Source of the DNA: Candidatus Bathyarchaeota archaeon
Lineage (GTDB): Archaea; Thermoproteota; Bathyarchaeia; TCS64
Assembly (NCBI GenBank): GCA_018652685.1
Contig: JABIBQ010000036.1
Coordinates: 1-44,372 of the forward strand
DNA: 44,372 nucleotides
Reading direction: 5' to 3'
The stretch's first letter is position 1. Every line of letters begins with the position of its first letter. A model generated the notes under the pieces. The model saw only the letters and a program-made list of their open reading frames with translations. It did no database searches and was not told the DNA's origin. Below, piece by piece: positions 1 to 7,768 of the stretch. The translations under genes and the position numbers were made by a program.

Positions 1-771
1 GGCCTCGGCCGCCTGTACGAGGTAGTCAAGCTCGGTGAGTTCAAACCCCATTATTCTTGACGCCACCTTGTCCAGGGCGTAGATGTCCGCGCTTGAGATG
101 ATTGTGTTGAGCTCCACCTTGGGGCCGACGGCGGGGCCTAGCCCCTCCATGGCGACGATGGCGTCAAGGACGGTTAGGTCCACGGGCACGGCCTTGTTGA
201 GGTCGAGTACCCCCTTGACGACGCCTTTTTTATGGAAGTCCCTCTTGGAGTACTTGGGGATCACGCCCTTCATGTTCTTAATCCCTAGGGTCACGTCCAG
301 CTGGTCATGGGTCTTCATGAGGGGCATGTTGATGCGCACGTCGGCGTCCATGAACGCTTTAGAGATTTCTAGTTCATCGATTAGCAGTGGGTCGGGTACC
401 TTGACCTTGGTTAGCGGGGTCGTGTCAACATCGACCATCTCCGCACCGAGCTCCTCGGCAACCGCCTTGACGCCGCTCAACTCGAACGCTTCGCTTGTCT
501 TGGAGGCATAGTCAGCGCCCTCGACGACAAGGACTCTTGATGCCCCAGCCTCTTGGCACAGTTTGATGACTGCCCCGACGACGCGTTTGTCAGTGGTCAC
601 ACCGGGTCCGGACAGCTTTCCAGTCACGATGTTTGGCTTCAGGGCGACGATGTCACCTTTCTTAACAAATGTCTTGATTCCACCGAGCAGATCAATCGAC
701 TCCTTGACTAAATCAAAGACTTCTATGTCCGACGGTTTTCTTTTTCTCCTGACGACTGAAACTTTGCTCAT
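1..771 (-). CDS. DUF362 domain protein (3' end outside window)
   Basis: The minus-strand frame is open for 257 codons from ATG at 771 to the window edge, so the C-terminus is missing. The translation begins MSKVSVVRRKRKPSD and carries DUF362 hallmarks: VALKPNIVTG near residue 45, RVLVVEGADY near 80, a long stretch with INMPLMKTHD near 150, and LGIKNMKGVIPK. DUF362 proteins are widespread in anaerobic archaea and bacteria, often near iron-sulfur proteins, and have no settled biochemical role. It is divergent from trmO across a 73-bp AT-rich promoter region. A second DUF362-like gene lies at 41665-42693. The family call is firm; the function is unknown. Confidence 0.85.
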   Translation of the reverse strand, partial: MSKVSVVRRKRKPSDIEVFDLVKESIDLLGGIKTFVKKGDIVALKPNIVTGKLSGPGVTTDKRVVGAVIKLCQEAGASRVLVVEGADYASKTSEAFELSGVKAVAEELGAEMVDVDTTPLTKVKVPDPLLIDELEISKAFMDADVRINMPLMKTHDQLDVTLGIKNMKGVIPKYSKRDFHKKGVVKGVLDLNKAVPVDLTVLDAIVAMEGLGPAVGPKVELNTIISSADIYALDKVASRIMGFELTELDYLVQAAEA

Positions 772-793
772 AATAACTCTAGCCGCAAGTTTG

Positions 794-820
794 GTTAATA
801 AACAATTTAGTTAAATACAA
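794..820. promoter_or_regulatory. Divergent TATA region between DUF362 gene and trmO
   Basis: The AT-rich gap holds two back-to-back archaeal TATA-like elements. Rightward, gttaaatacaa at 810-820 lies about 25-35 bp ahead of the trmO ATG at 845. Leftward, gtttattaac (complement of 794-803) lies a similar distance ahead of the DUF362 ATG at 771. The spacing suggests short or absent leaders on both transcripts. Confidence 0.5.
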
Positions 821-844
821 ATCAGTGAACGAGGACGAATAACC

Positions 845-1222
845 ATGAGCACAGGTGAGGTCCGTTTCATAGGCTCCGTCACAGATGTAGACGGAGATAT
901 CTCAGTTATCACAATTGATGAAAAGTATTTTCGCGGTCTTGACAAACTGGACTCGTACAGCGAAATGGATGTTCTCTTCTGGTTCCACGAGAGGGATGAC
1001 GTTAATCACAGGAACGTGTTGACGGTGGTCCCGAGGAGGCATGGCGAGACCGAGCCGAGGGGAGTCTTCGCGTCCCATAGCCCTTCAAGGCCGAACCCCA
1101 TTGGGTTAACTCGTGTTGAGATCATCTCCGTTGACGGATGCCGTGTGACTGTGAGGGGCTTTGACGCCTTCGAGGGATCTCCCATTGTTGACATGAAAAC
1201 CGTGCGCGCTCATAAACTATAA
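845..1222 (+). CDS. trmO: tRNA (N6-threonylcarbamoyladenosine37-N6)-methyltransferase TrmO
   Basis: This 125-aa protein matches the compact TsaA/YaeB/UPF0066 family. TrmO proteins use S-adenosylmethionine to methylate N6 of t6A37 in tRNAs that read ACY codons. Family signatures are SPSRPNPIGLTRVEI (about residues 79-93), which belongs to the SAM-binding region, and DAFEGSPIVDMKTV (about 106-119), the equivalent of the usual DGTPVLDIKPY. The length is that of the single-domain archaeal members, without the C-terminal extension of E. coli TrmO. It starts at ATG 845 with a TATA element about 30 bp upstream, and pfp follows after 28 bp. Activity on tRNA is inferred from the family. Confidence 0.85.
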   Translation: MSTGEVRFIGSVTDVDGDISVITIDEKYFRGLDKLDSYSEMDVLFWFHERDDVNHRNVLTVVPRRHGETEPRGVFASHSPSRPNPIGLTRVEIISVDGCRVTVRGFDAFEGSPIVDMKTVRAHKL

Positions 1223-1227
1223 TAAAG
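1216..1227 (+). promoter_or_regulatory. TATA box of the phosphofructokinase gene
   Basis: The sequence actataataaag overlaps the trmO stop codon and lies about 25-35 bp before the ATG at 1251. This is the normal archaeal TATA distance for a leaderless or short-leader transcript, so the kinase gene probably has its own promoter although trmO is only 28 bp upstream. Confidence 0.5.
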
Positions 1228-1250
1228 CTCTGAGCCGCTAAGTCAACAAC

Positions 1251-2282
1251 ATGAAAATTGGGATTCTTACAGGTGGAGGCGACTGCCCAGGGCTAAACGC
1301 TGTCATAAGAGGAGCTACCGTGCGCCTCCAGAAAGACGGACATGATGTAGTTGGTTTGCGAGACGGATGGAAGGGGTTGCTAACAGCAGACCAAATGCCT
1401 CTTACCAGAGCAGACGTTGAGGACATCCACCGCGAGGGGGGTACAATGCTCGGTACTTCTAGGACCAACGTGTACGCCACGCCTGAGGGGCCGGAAATTG
1501 CCGAGAAACAGTTCAAAGCTATGGGTCTTGACGCGTTGATAGCCATCGGTGGGGAGGACACACTTGGTGTCGCCACCAAGCTGACAGCCAAAGGTCTTCC
1601 TGTAGTCGGTGTCCCCAAAACCATTGATAACGACCTGTCCGAGACCGATGACACAGTCGGATTCGACACGAGTATAAACATCATCGCTGAGGAGCTGGAC
1701 CGGCTTCATACCACGGCAAAATCCCATCACCGGGTCATCATTGCCGAGATAATGGGAAGGCACGCCGGCTGGATGACGCTCTACGGAGGAATCGCCGGAG
1801 GCGCCCACGTGATACTAATCCCAGAGGAACAGATGAGCCTAGAAGAATTGACATCAATCCTAGAAACCCAGTATGAAAGAAACGGATATGCAATTATTGC
1901 CGCCTCCGAGGGCTTCAAACTCATCGTCGAGGAGGATGAAAAAGAAATCTACCAAGACAACGAGGTTGACAGCTTCGGCCACGCAAGGCTGGGGGGAGTC
2001 GGAAAACAGCTTGAGAACCTGCTCAAGGAGCACACCGACCTCCAGGTACGGTCAACAGTGCTCGGTTACATACAGAGGGGAGGCAGGCCCTCCGCCCGTG
2101 ACCGGGTTAATGGAACAAGGCTCGGAGTGCTAGGAGCCGAGATGGTGCTGAATGAGTTCTTCGGTTACATGGCGTCCATAAGGGGCACGGAGGTTCTCCC
2201 TGTGCCAATCGAGAAAGCAACTGGAAAACTGAAGACGGTTGACCCCGAAAAGTACAGGGTCGCAAAAATCTTCTTTACATAA
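1251..2282 (+). CDS. pfp: 6-phosphofructokinase, probably pyrophosphate-dependent
   Basis: A 343-aa PfkA-family enzyme that phosphorylates fructose 6-phosphate to fructose 1,6-bisphosphate in the cytoplasm. Visible motifs are GGGDCPGLN (residues 8-16), GTSRTN (68-73), IGGEDTLG (99-106), PKTIDND (122-128), EIMGRHAGW and LGYIQRGG. In the family, ATP enzymes carry Gly at the two positions equivalent to E. coli G104 and G124, whereas PPi enzymes carry Asp and Lys. This protein has D103 in GGED and K123 in PKTIDND, the PPi signature. PPi-PFK works reversibly, so it can serve glycolysis and gluconeogenesis. The window also encodes a membrane pyrophosphatase and ATP sulfurylase, which fits a PPi-linked metabolism. 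The family is certain; donor use is inferred from the two residues. Confidence 0.92.
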   Translation: MKIGILTGGGDCPGLNAVIRGATVRLQKDGHDVVGLRDGWKGLLTADQMPLTRADVEDIHREGGTMLGTSRTNVYATPEGPEIAEKQFKAMGLDALIAIGGEDTLGVATKLTAKGLPVVGVPKTIDNDLSETDDTVGFDTSINIIAEELDRLHTTAKSHHRVIIAEIMGRHAGWMTLYGGIAGGAHVILIPEEQMSLEELTSILETQYERNGYAIIAASEGFKLIVEEDEKEIYQDNEVDSFGHARLGGVGKQLENLLKEHTDLQVRSTVLGYIQRGGRPSARDRVNGTRLGVLGAEMVLNEFFGYMASIRGTEVLPVPIEKATGKLKTVDPEKYRVAKIFFT

Positions 2283-2369
2283 ACCCTGATTCCATCCCTA
2301 ATTTCTACTGTTTTGGAACTCAGGTTGAATAAGGGAACTAAATGTCCTTTTTAAATCGGGACCATATGA

Positions 2370-2498
2370 TTGAACTACACGGAAGCACTCGACTGGGTCG
2401 TCAATGTAGAGAGGTTCGGACCTGAACGAACAATTGAGCCAACATATCACCTCCTCGACCTGCTAGGAAACCCACAGCGCGCGCTTAGCACAGTTTAA
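2370..2498 (+). pseudogene. Truncated duplicate of the folC N-terminus
   Basis: Starting at TTG 2370 the sequence encodes 42 residues, beginning MNYTEALDWVVNVERFGPER and ending at TAA 2496-2498. It aligns without gaps to the first 42 residues of the intact folC that begins at 2552. I count 27 identical positions, and many differences are conservative (D/E, Y/F, I/L) or at silent third positions, so the copy diverged while still coding before most of it was lost. It stops before the ATP-binding GTNGKGS loop and cannot be an active ligase. A TATA-like ttttta is still present about 20-25 bp upstream. It might survive as a leader peptide, but a deletion remnant of a tandem paralogue is the simplest reading. 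Confidence 0.75.
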
Positions 2499-2551
2499 GT
2501 AATTCTTCTGTCTTTTTGGAGATGCACCGCATGGCAAACTGGGGATGAACT

Positions 2552-3859
2552 TTGAACTACGATGAAGCTCTGGAATGGCTTTTCAACGTCAGGCGATTCG
2601 GACCTGAACGGACACTTGGACCCACTTTCCACCTCCTCGAATTGATGGGCAACCCCCAAGAGAGATACGGAACAATCCTTGTTGGCGGAACAAACGGGAA
2701 GGGGTCAACATCGGCCATAATAGCGTCGGTCCTACAGGCAGCAGGTTACAAGGTGGGCCTCTACACGTCCCCGCACCTTGAGGATTTCAGGGAGAGGATC
2801 AAGGTAGACGGTGAGATGATTCCCGTAGAGGACTTGACCAGGCTCCTCAACGATATCGAGGCACTATTCAACAGGATGCTTGGCTATACAGAGCGGATGC
2901 CCCTCCGGTTTTTCGACATAGTTACCGCTGTCTGCTTCAAGTACTTCCAGGAGCAGGGCGTTGATTACGGCGTCATAGAGGTGGGTCTGGGAGGAAGGCT
3001 TGACGCAACGAACACCCTCAACCCCCTCGTCAGCGTCATCACAAACATCGGATTCGAGCACGTGAACATCCTCGGCCCGTCACTGGAAGACATCGCATTC
3101 GAGAAAGGGGGTATAATCAAACCCGATAATGTGCTGGTCACTGCCGAGGAACGCGACAATGTATTCAACGTGTTCAAGGAGAAAGCCGATGCGATAGGGA
3201 CAAGGATCGTTAGAATAACGGAGAGCACCCGCTCCAAAAAAATGAGTGTATCTCCCGAGGGCCAAGTCTTCTACCTGGTCACCGAGAACGCGCAGTACAA
3301 TGATCTCGTGGTTCCTCTCTTCGGCGACCACCAGATAATAAATGCCGCAACCGCCGTTTCCACCATCGAGGTACTTAATGGAAAAGGCATCGACATTGCA
3401 GAGGAGGATGTGAGAAAGGGGCTACGAGATGTCTACTGGCCCGCTCGGCTTGAGGTTGTAAGTAAGAACCCCCTAGTGGTACTTGATTGCGCGAAGGACG
3501 CCGAGGCAACCGAGGCTGTGAGGAAGACAATCCAATCCGATTTCACCTATGACCGCATGGTCGCTGTGGTAAGCATGTCCTCAGACAAGAACATCGAGGG
3601 CATGATCGAGAACATCGCCCAGGTGGCGGACCATTTCATAATCACAAAGCACAGCGTCAGTGGGCGGGCGGCGGAGCCAGAGGTGCTGATAAAGGAGATA
3701 AAAAAGACCGGGACTCCGTTCCAGGTACAGGTTGACAGTGCCAAGGCGTTTGAAACGGCTCTATACACGGCGGACGTGGGCGATATGGTCCTTGTCATCG
3801 GGTCCGTGTACCTTGCAGGAGATGCCCGTGCCCACTTTGCAACTCGATCAGCGTTCTGA
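2552..3859 (+). CDS. folC: Folylpolyglutamate/dihydrofolate synthase-type Mur ligase
   Basis: A 435-aa FolC-family ligase, which joins glutamate to a pterin/folate-type substrate with ATP. The P-loop GGTNGKGST lies near residues 45-53, followed by LYTSPHLEDFRERI (substrate/Mg region), IEVGLGGRLDATN near 143-155, and a C-terminal Mur ligase domain with LEVV and LDCAKD. The length is typical of FolC. The start is TTG 2552, chosen because homology begins immediately at MNYDEALEWL; the nearby ATG at 2531 hits a stop after five codons. A degenerate copy of its own 5' end lies just upstream. In archaea the substrate may be folate or a methanopterin relative, which the sequence does not decide. Confidence 0.88.
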   Translation: MNYDEALEWLFNVRRFGPERTLGPTFHLLELMGNPQERYGTILVGGTNGKGSTSAIIASVLQAAGYKVGLYTSPHLEDFRERIKVDGEMIPVEDLTRLLNDIEALFNRMLGYTERMPLRFFDIVTAVCFKYFQEQGVDYGVIEVGLGGRLDATNTLNPLVSVITNIGFEHVNILGPSLEDIAFEKGGIIKPDNVLVTAEERDNVFNVFKEKADAIGTRIVRITESTRSKKMSVSPEGQVFYLVTENAQYNDLVVPLFGDHQIINAATAVSTIEVLNGKGIDIAEEDVRKGLRDVYWPARLEVVSKNPLVVLDCAKDAEATEAVRKTIQSDFTYDRMVAVVSMSSDKNIEGMIENIAQVADHFIITKHSVSGRAAEPEVLIKEIKKTGTPFQVQVDSAKAFETALYTADVGDMVLVIGSVYLAGDARAHFATRSAF

Positions 3860-4405
3860 CCTTATCTACAAGCCTGTCGGCGTCCATGTCTATTAGCCGC
3901 CTGACTTCCGTGACTCTGCCACTTTTTTTCGTGAAACCACCCGACGGTTATTCAGAATGCTCCCCGTTTTCTCGGCCATACTTATCAAACCCCCCTCCAG
4001 CGGCACTTGAGCCCGCCTAGTCCCATGGGTCCATGAACCCACCTATCTTGATATTGTAGTCAATGGAGGTAAATGGTACCCCACAAAACGCTGCCAGGAC
4101 AAGACTGTGTAGACTCACCTCACCACAAGGGCTGACTCGCTTATCAGTCTCAGTGCCTTCTCGGGGAAGCCTGGCCTGGATGTCACATGTGCATCCCGCT
4201 TCATCTGGGTCCTGAACCCCTACAGCCACCTATCCTCCATGTTGCTGATAATCATCAGGCTCCAGAGCGTCGTGTGCGGCTCGTTTGCATGGCAGATACT
4301 GCAACTGCGCATGGACGTGACTGTGCTCAGAACCGGAAAGCCGCGAACCAGGCGAGGGCGCTGGAAACGTTTTCAAGGAGAAGAGGCAATAGGATTCACC
4401 ATCAG
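3860..4405. other. Gene-poor, possibly degenerate interval
   Basis: About 545 bp lie between folC and the recognisable part of the mscS gene without a convincing gene. Open frames on both strands give Cys-, Arg- and Ser-rich translations with no motif. Leftward there is a 28-codon frame from ATG 3979 to 3893. A shifted frame beside it reads plausibly (VTEVRRLIDMDADRLVDKV), which would fit a frameshifted remnant. A short inverted repeat GGGT-N6-ACCC lies near 4026-4040. I read it as decayed sequence plus the mscS promoter region, with low certainty. Confidence 0.4.
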
Positions 4406-5197
4406 GTGTACTCATTGTTCGATGACGCGTTGCTAACGATACAGACCGAGGGTTACAGGTTCGGAGTGGCTGCCCTAGCTATAATTATCATCTACTTCAT
4501 ATACAAGACCAGCCTGCGCTTGCTCAAACAGAGGGGTGAAGACCTGGGCCTTGAGCCCCACGTGATAAACGCGTTGAGGCTCATCGTCAGGGTGGTGTCG
4601 ATCATCGTGTCAAGCACCGCCATCCTCACCATCTTCGACCTGCCCGCAGATCTCTTCGTCGGAACATCCGCGCTGCTGGGCGCGGCGTTGGGTTTTGGGT
4701 CCAGCCAGACCATCAACAACGTGGTGGCCGGGTTCTACGTGCTCCTGTCCCAGCCCTTCAAGGTTGAGGACTATGTCATAATCGGGAACCTGGAGGGCCA
4801 GGTGGAGGAGATAGCTATCAACTATACCAACTTGTACACCCCAACGTTCAATCTCCTAAAGGTGCCCAACACCCAGGTGATGAACAGCAGGATACTAAAC
4901 CTCACCCATGATGGAGTCATCAAGTACACGTTCAATATCGGGTTCAGCCACGAGTTCAGCGACGAGGACGTGATGAAGAAGATCATAGAGCCCGCCTTCA
5001 AGGAGTTCTGCGATGATTGCGGAATTGATGATATAAGATGCCCAGAGGCGTACCTGGAAAAGGCCAACAGGATCGAGAAGGTCTACCTCATCAGGCTATT
5101 TATCCCCAAGGGGGAGGCGGGTGTACTGTACAGGCTACAGCCACAGCTCATACATCTCATCATGAAGAACTTTGACGACCTCAAGAACTCAAAGTAA
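4406..5197 (+). CDS. MscS-family small-conductance mechanosensitive channel
   Basis: From GTG 4406 the protein has 263 aa: VYSLFDDALLTIQTEGY, then three hydrophobic segments (FGVAALAIIIIYFIY; ALRLIVRVVSIIVSSTAILTIF; and the pore-lining helix with TSALLGAALGFGSSQTINN). The MscS beta domain follows (VLLSQPFKVEDYVIIGNLEG, VPNTQVMNSRILN). Such channels open on membrane tension and release solutes on hypo-osmotic shock. The frame stays open upstream to ATG 4187, but those 73 residues are rich in Arg, His and Cys, resemble no MscS N-terminus and are probably untranslated. GTG 4406 and TTG 4415 are both possible starts. The C-terminal mixed alpha-beta domain is complete. Confidence 0.82.
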   Translation: MYSLFDDALLTIQTEGYRFGVAALAIIIIYFIYKTSLRLLKQRGEDLGLEPHVINALRLIVRVVSIIVSSTAILTIFDLPADLFVGTSALLGAALGFGSSQTINNVVAGFYVLLSQPFKVEDYVIIGNLEGQVEEIAINYTNLYTPTFNLLKVPNTQVMNSRILNLTHDGVIKYTFNIGFSHEFSDEDVMKKIIEPAFKEFCDDCGIDDIRCPEAYLEKANRIEKVYLIRLFIPKGEAGVLYRLQPQLIHLIMKNFDDLKNSK

Positions 5198-5260
5198 TCT
5201 GCCCTCGAAAATTTCTTATTCCTTGCGGCTTACCCTAATCGAATATTCTGGTGAATCGAT

Positions 5261-5782
5261 ATGGCTAAACCAATTTGGATATCAAGAGACTATCAAGCAT
5301 GCAGCGGATGCAGGCGATGCGAGCTCGCATGCAGCATCCACCACGATGGCTGGATGTGGCCAGAGGCCAGCAGGGTCCGCGTCTTCATGCCCTTCCCGGG
5401 TGTTGAGGTGCCGCATCTGTGCGCCCAGTGCCAGGACTACCCGTGCGTTGAGGTATGTCCGGTAGACGCGCTATCAACTGACTCAATCGGGGCAGTGATA
5501 GTGGACCGTGAGGCTTGTACTAGCTGCGGCCTGTGCATCAAAGCGTGCCCAGGTCAGGTGCCCACCCTCCACCCGGAGGACAACAAAGCAAACATCTGTG
5601 ACCTCTGCGGAGGAGACCCAAAATGCGTCGACGTATGCGTCGAGGCGGGGTATAATGCACTGACCATCGTCAACGAGGGTCCTAGCATCCACAGGAAGCT
5701 CTACAGCAGGCACCCAGTGGAGACCGCGAAAGACCTAGCAGTGAAAATGTTTGGTGAGAAAGGTGAGGAGGTAATAGAATGA
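5261..5782 (+). CDS. Polyferredoxin-type electron-transfer subunit of AOR (copy 1)
   Basis: A 173-aa protein with four Cys clusters able to hold up to four [4Fe-4S] centres: CSGCRRCELAC (about residues 15-25), CAQCQDYPCVEVCP (51-64), CTSCGLCIKACP (86-97) and CDLCGGDPKCVDVC (113-126). The arrangement is that of HycB/DmsB-like subunits. The AorA subunit of the Aromatoleum aldehyde oxidoreductase has a similar role, passing electrons to or from the tungsten subunit. The stop codon overlaps the start of the AOR gene by 4 bp (ATGA), so the two are translationally coupled and probably form one complex. There is no signal peptide, so it is cytoplasmic. It is nearly the same as the protein at 7769-8290. 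Confidence 0.88.
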   Translation: MAKPIWISRDYQACSGCRRCELACSIHHDGWMWPEASRVRVFMPFPGVEVPHLCAQCQDYPCVEVCPVDALSTDSIGAVIVDREACTSCGLCIKACPGQVPTLHPEDNKANICDLCGGDPKCVDVCVEAGYNALTIVNEGPSIHRKLYSRHPVETAKDLAVKMFGEKGEEVIE

Positions 5783-7650
5783 GCCCGGGTGGATACGCAG
5801 GAAAATGGCTAGAGGTAGACCTGACGACAGGAAAGATGGCGGACATCACGTTCCCGGACGAAGTGCTTGAGCAGTATTTCGGCGGAAGGGGCATGGCGAC
5901 AAAGATCCTATGGGACAGGCTCGGAGAGAACTGGGCCGAGTTGGATGCCCTCTCCCCAGAGAACCTTCTCATCTTCGCAACTGGTCCCATGACTGCGATC
6001 TACCCCGGTGCACGAATATGCGTCAGCGGCAAGAGCCCTGTGAGCAACGGAGTGGTGGGAAGTACTGCAGCGACGGAGTTCGCGGTTGAGATCAAGAACG
6101 CCGGCTACGACGGCATTATAGTCTCAGGAAAATCACCCAAACCAGTCTACCTGCTGGTGACCGATGACGGGGCAGAGCTAATCGACGCGAGCCACCTCTG
6201 GGGGATCGACGGCGAGAAAACGCTAATCAAACTAAACAGGGAGATAACTGACCTCCTCACAAAGAGGCACCCCAACGTGGGCCTCTGGAAGGAGCCGGGA
6301 ACCATGTACATCGGTCCAGCCGGTGAGAACATGGTGAGGAACGCCTGCGTCATGACAAAGATGTGCCACGCAGCGGGCTACGGCGGCTATGGCAGCCTCA
6401 TGGGCAGCAAGAATCTCAAGGCGGTGGCCGCCAAGAGCAGGAAGAGCTTCCCCAAAGTAAACGCAACAACAGCGGTCAACCTCATGGTTGACCAGGCCCA
6501 CAGAGACCTCCAGCAGGTCTCACGGTTCCGTCGCTGGGGCACAGGCTGGCTGGGCTTCGGCGCGGGAGCCGGTAGCAGCAGCGAGCCCGTCCGTAACTGG
6601 CAGGACGAGTGGCATGACGAGGAGAGCATGGGCGTCAACAGGTACGAGGACAGGTACTGGGTCAAGAAGAAGTGGACTGATTTCAACTGCACCTTGGGCT
6701 GCATGAAGGTAAGCTGCATCCAAAGCGGAAGATGGAAGGGTGACATCACAGATGTACCCGACTATGAACTACAGGCGTACTGTGGCACCAACCTGGGCAT
6801 CTTCGACGCTGGAGATAACGTCCACATCAGCACCCTCATGGACAAGCTGGGCCACAGCGGCATCAACGGCCCCAACACCATGGGCTACGCCGCAGAGCTG
6901 TACCAGCGCGGAATCCTCACGGAAGAGGATATCGGGTTCAAGCTGGAGTGGGGAGACACCGAGGCGTTCGACCAACTGGCCCATATGATGGCCTACAGGG
7001 AGGGAATAGGAGACATACTGGCCGAGGGTACCTACAGGGCGGCGCTCAAGATCGCCGAGATGAAGGGCCTGAAGCCCGAGGAGACACTGAAGTACGCTGT
7101 ACACGTCAAGGGTATCGAGATCGGGGCCCACGGCACACGGAGCGACGCCGACTTCACCCACGACATGAACTACTCGGCAAGCGTCCAGGGTGGGGACCAC
7201 ACATCAACGGCAGGCGACGGCTTCTCAGAGATGAGCGGTGCGCTGTTCTACGACAGCGCGGTGTACTGCACCTTCACCGCGAGAGGACCTAGCCCCGAGC
7301 TCCAGTGGGACATGCTCAAAGCCATCACGGGCTTCCCACTCACCATGGACATGTGGAGGAGGGTCAACGGTCCAAGGATCATCACACTGCAGAAGGCGCT
7401 GCTCCTGTTGGGCGGCCCGGATGTCGTATGGGACCCAGTCAAGGACGACGAGAACCCGCCAAGGTTCTACGAGCCCCTGCCAAAGGGGCCCTATAAGGGA
7501 CAGACCACTGACAAGGACCGCGTCGATATACGCACACAGGCGTACTACGAGACCCTTGGATGGGACGAGAGGGGCATCCCCACGAGGGAGACCCTTGAGA
7601 AGCTGGACATCGCAGATGTCGAGCCTCTCATGGCCAAGCTACGTAAGTAG
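5779..7650 (+). CDS. Aldehyde ferredoxin oxidoreductase-family tungstoenzyme (copy 1)
   Basis: A 623-aa AOR-family catalytic subunit. The N-terminal domain shows YAGKWLEVDL, FGGRGMATKILWDR (tungstopterin region, about 34-47) and GPMTAIYPGARICVSGKSP; later come GPAGEN and GGYGSLMGSKNLKAV. A strong Shine-Dalgarno (gaggaggt) precedes the ATG. Several family landmarks are altered. The cluster motif is C-x3-C-x4-C (NCTLGCMKVSC) instead of the usual C-x2-C-x3-C. The usual LG-x-D-T-I-S segment reads LGHSGINGPN, and the usual RGG-GAVMGSKN reads YGGYGSLMGSKN. A candidate fourth cluster Cys lies in VYCTFTARG. Family AORs oxidise aldehydes or reduce acids with ferredoxin; the related BamB reduces benzoyl-CoA. 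The substrate here is unknown and may not be a simple aldehyde. Confidence 0.88.
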   Translation: MSPGGYAGKWLEVDLTTGKMADITFPDEVLEQYFGGRGMATKILWDRLGENWAELDALSPENLLIFATGPMTAIYPGARICVSGKSPVSNGVVGSTAATEFAVEIKNAGYDGIIVSGKSPKPVYLLVTDDGAELIDASHLWGIDGEKTLIKLNREITDLLTKRHPNVGLWKEPGTMYIGPAGENMVRNACVMTKMCHAAGYGGYGSLMGSKNLKAVAAKSRKSFPKVNATTAVNLMVDQAHRDLQQVSRFRRWGTGWLGFGAGAGSSSEPVRNWQDEWHDEESMGVNRYEDRYWVKKKWTDFNCTLGCMKVSCIQSGRWKGDITDVPDYELQAYCGTNLGIFDAGDNVHISTLMDKLGHSGINGPNTMGYAAELYQRGILTEEDIGFKLEWGDTEAFDQLAHMMAYREGIGDILAEGTYRAALKIAEMKGLKPEETLKYAVHVKGIEIGAHGTRSDADFTHDMNYSASVQGGDHTSTAGDGFSEMSGALFYDSAVYCTFTARGPSPELQWDMLKAITGFPLTMDMWRRVNGPRIITLQKALLLLGGPDVVWDPVKDDENPPRFYEPLPKGPYKGQTTDKDRVDIRTQAYYETLGWDERGIPTRETLEKLDIADVEPLMAKLRK

Positions 7651-7715
7651 CACCCTTTTCCCATTTTTCGATATGTTTTTATCTGCATTTCGCAGTTTTT
7701 CTCCGTTTTACTAAT
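7651..7715 (+). terminator. T-rich tail behind AOR copy 1
   Basis: Directly after the AOR stop come several T tracts (cccttttccc, atttttcg, gtttttatc, cagttttt, gttttac). Archaeal RNA polymerase terminates at such oligo-T runs without needing a hairpin, so this probably ends the first operon before the promoter of the second. Similar T tracts follow both later AOR genes. Confidence 0.5.
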
Positions 7716-7725
7716 CTTTTAATAC
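7716..7725 (+). promoter_or_regulatory. TATA box of the second ferredoxin-AOR operon
   Basis: cttttaatac lies about 45 bp before the ATG at 7769, between the T-rich tail of operon 1 and the leader shared by both copies (attctggtgaatcga, 7753-7767). The sequence upstream of the shared leader differs from that of copy 1, so the two operons probably have different promoters and may be expressed under different conditions. Confidence 0.5.
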
Positions 7726-7768
7726 GTTTCCAGCGGTGTAGATAATGATTAAATTCTGGTGAATCGAA

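Larger units (their letters stand above)
5245..7650 (+). repeat. Tandem duplication, copy 1 (ferredoxin + AOR unit)
   Basis: This unit of leader, ferredoxin and AOR is repeated at 7753-10155 with a constant offset of 2508 bp through the ferredoxin gene. Homology begins with the shared leader attctggtgaatcga at 5245-5259. Most of the unit has diverged at many silent and some replacement sites, but 5306-5432 is base-for-base identical to 7814-7940. No terminal repeats or transposase accompany it, so it reads as an old segmental duplication with later local homogenisation. Confidence 0.85.

Noticed and set aside
3893-3979. 28-codon leftward frame after folC
   Set aside because: It is too short, has no motif and no clear ribosome-binding site; kept only as part of a possibly decayed region.
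4187-4405. N-terminal extension of the MscS frame from ATG 4187
   Set aside because: It is in frame but rich in Arg, His and Cys with no membrane or channel motif; typical MscS homology begins just after GTG 4406.
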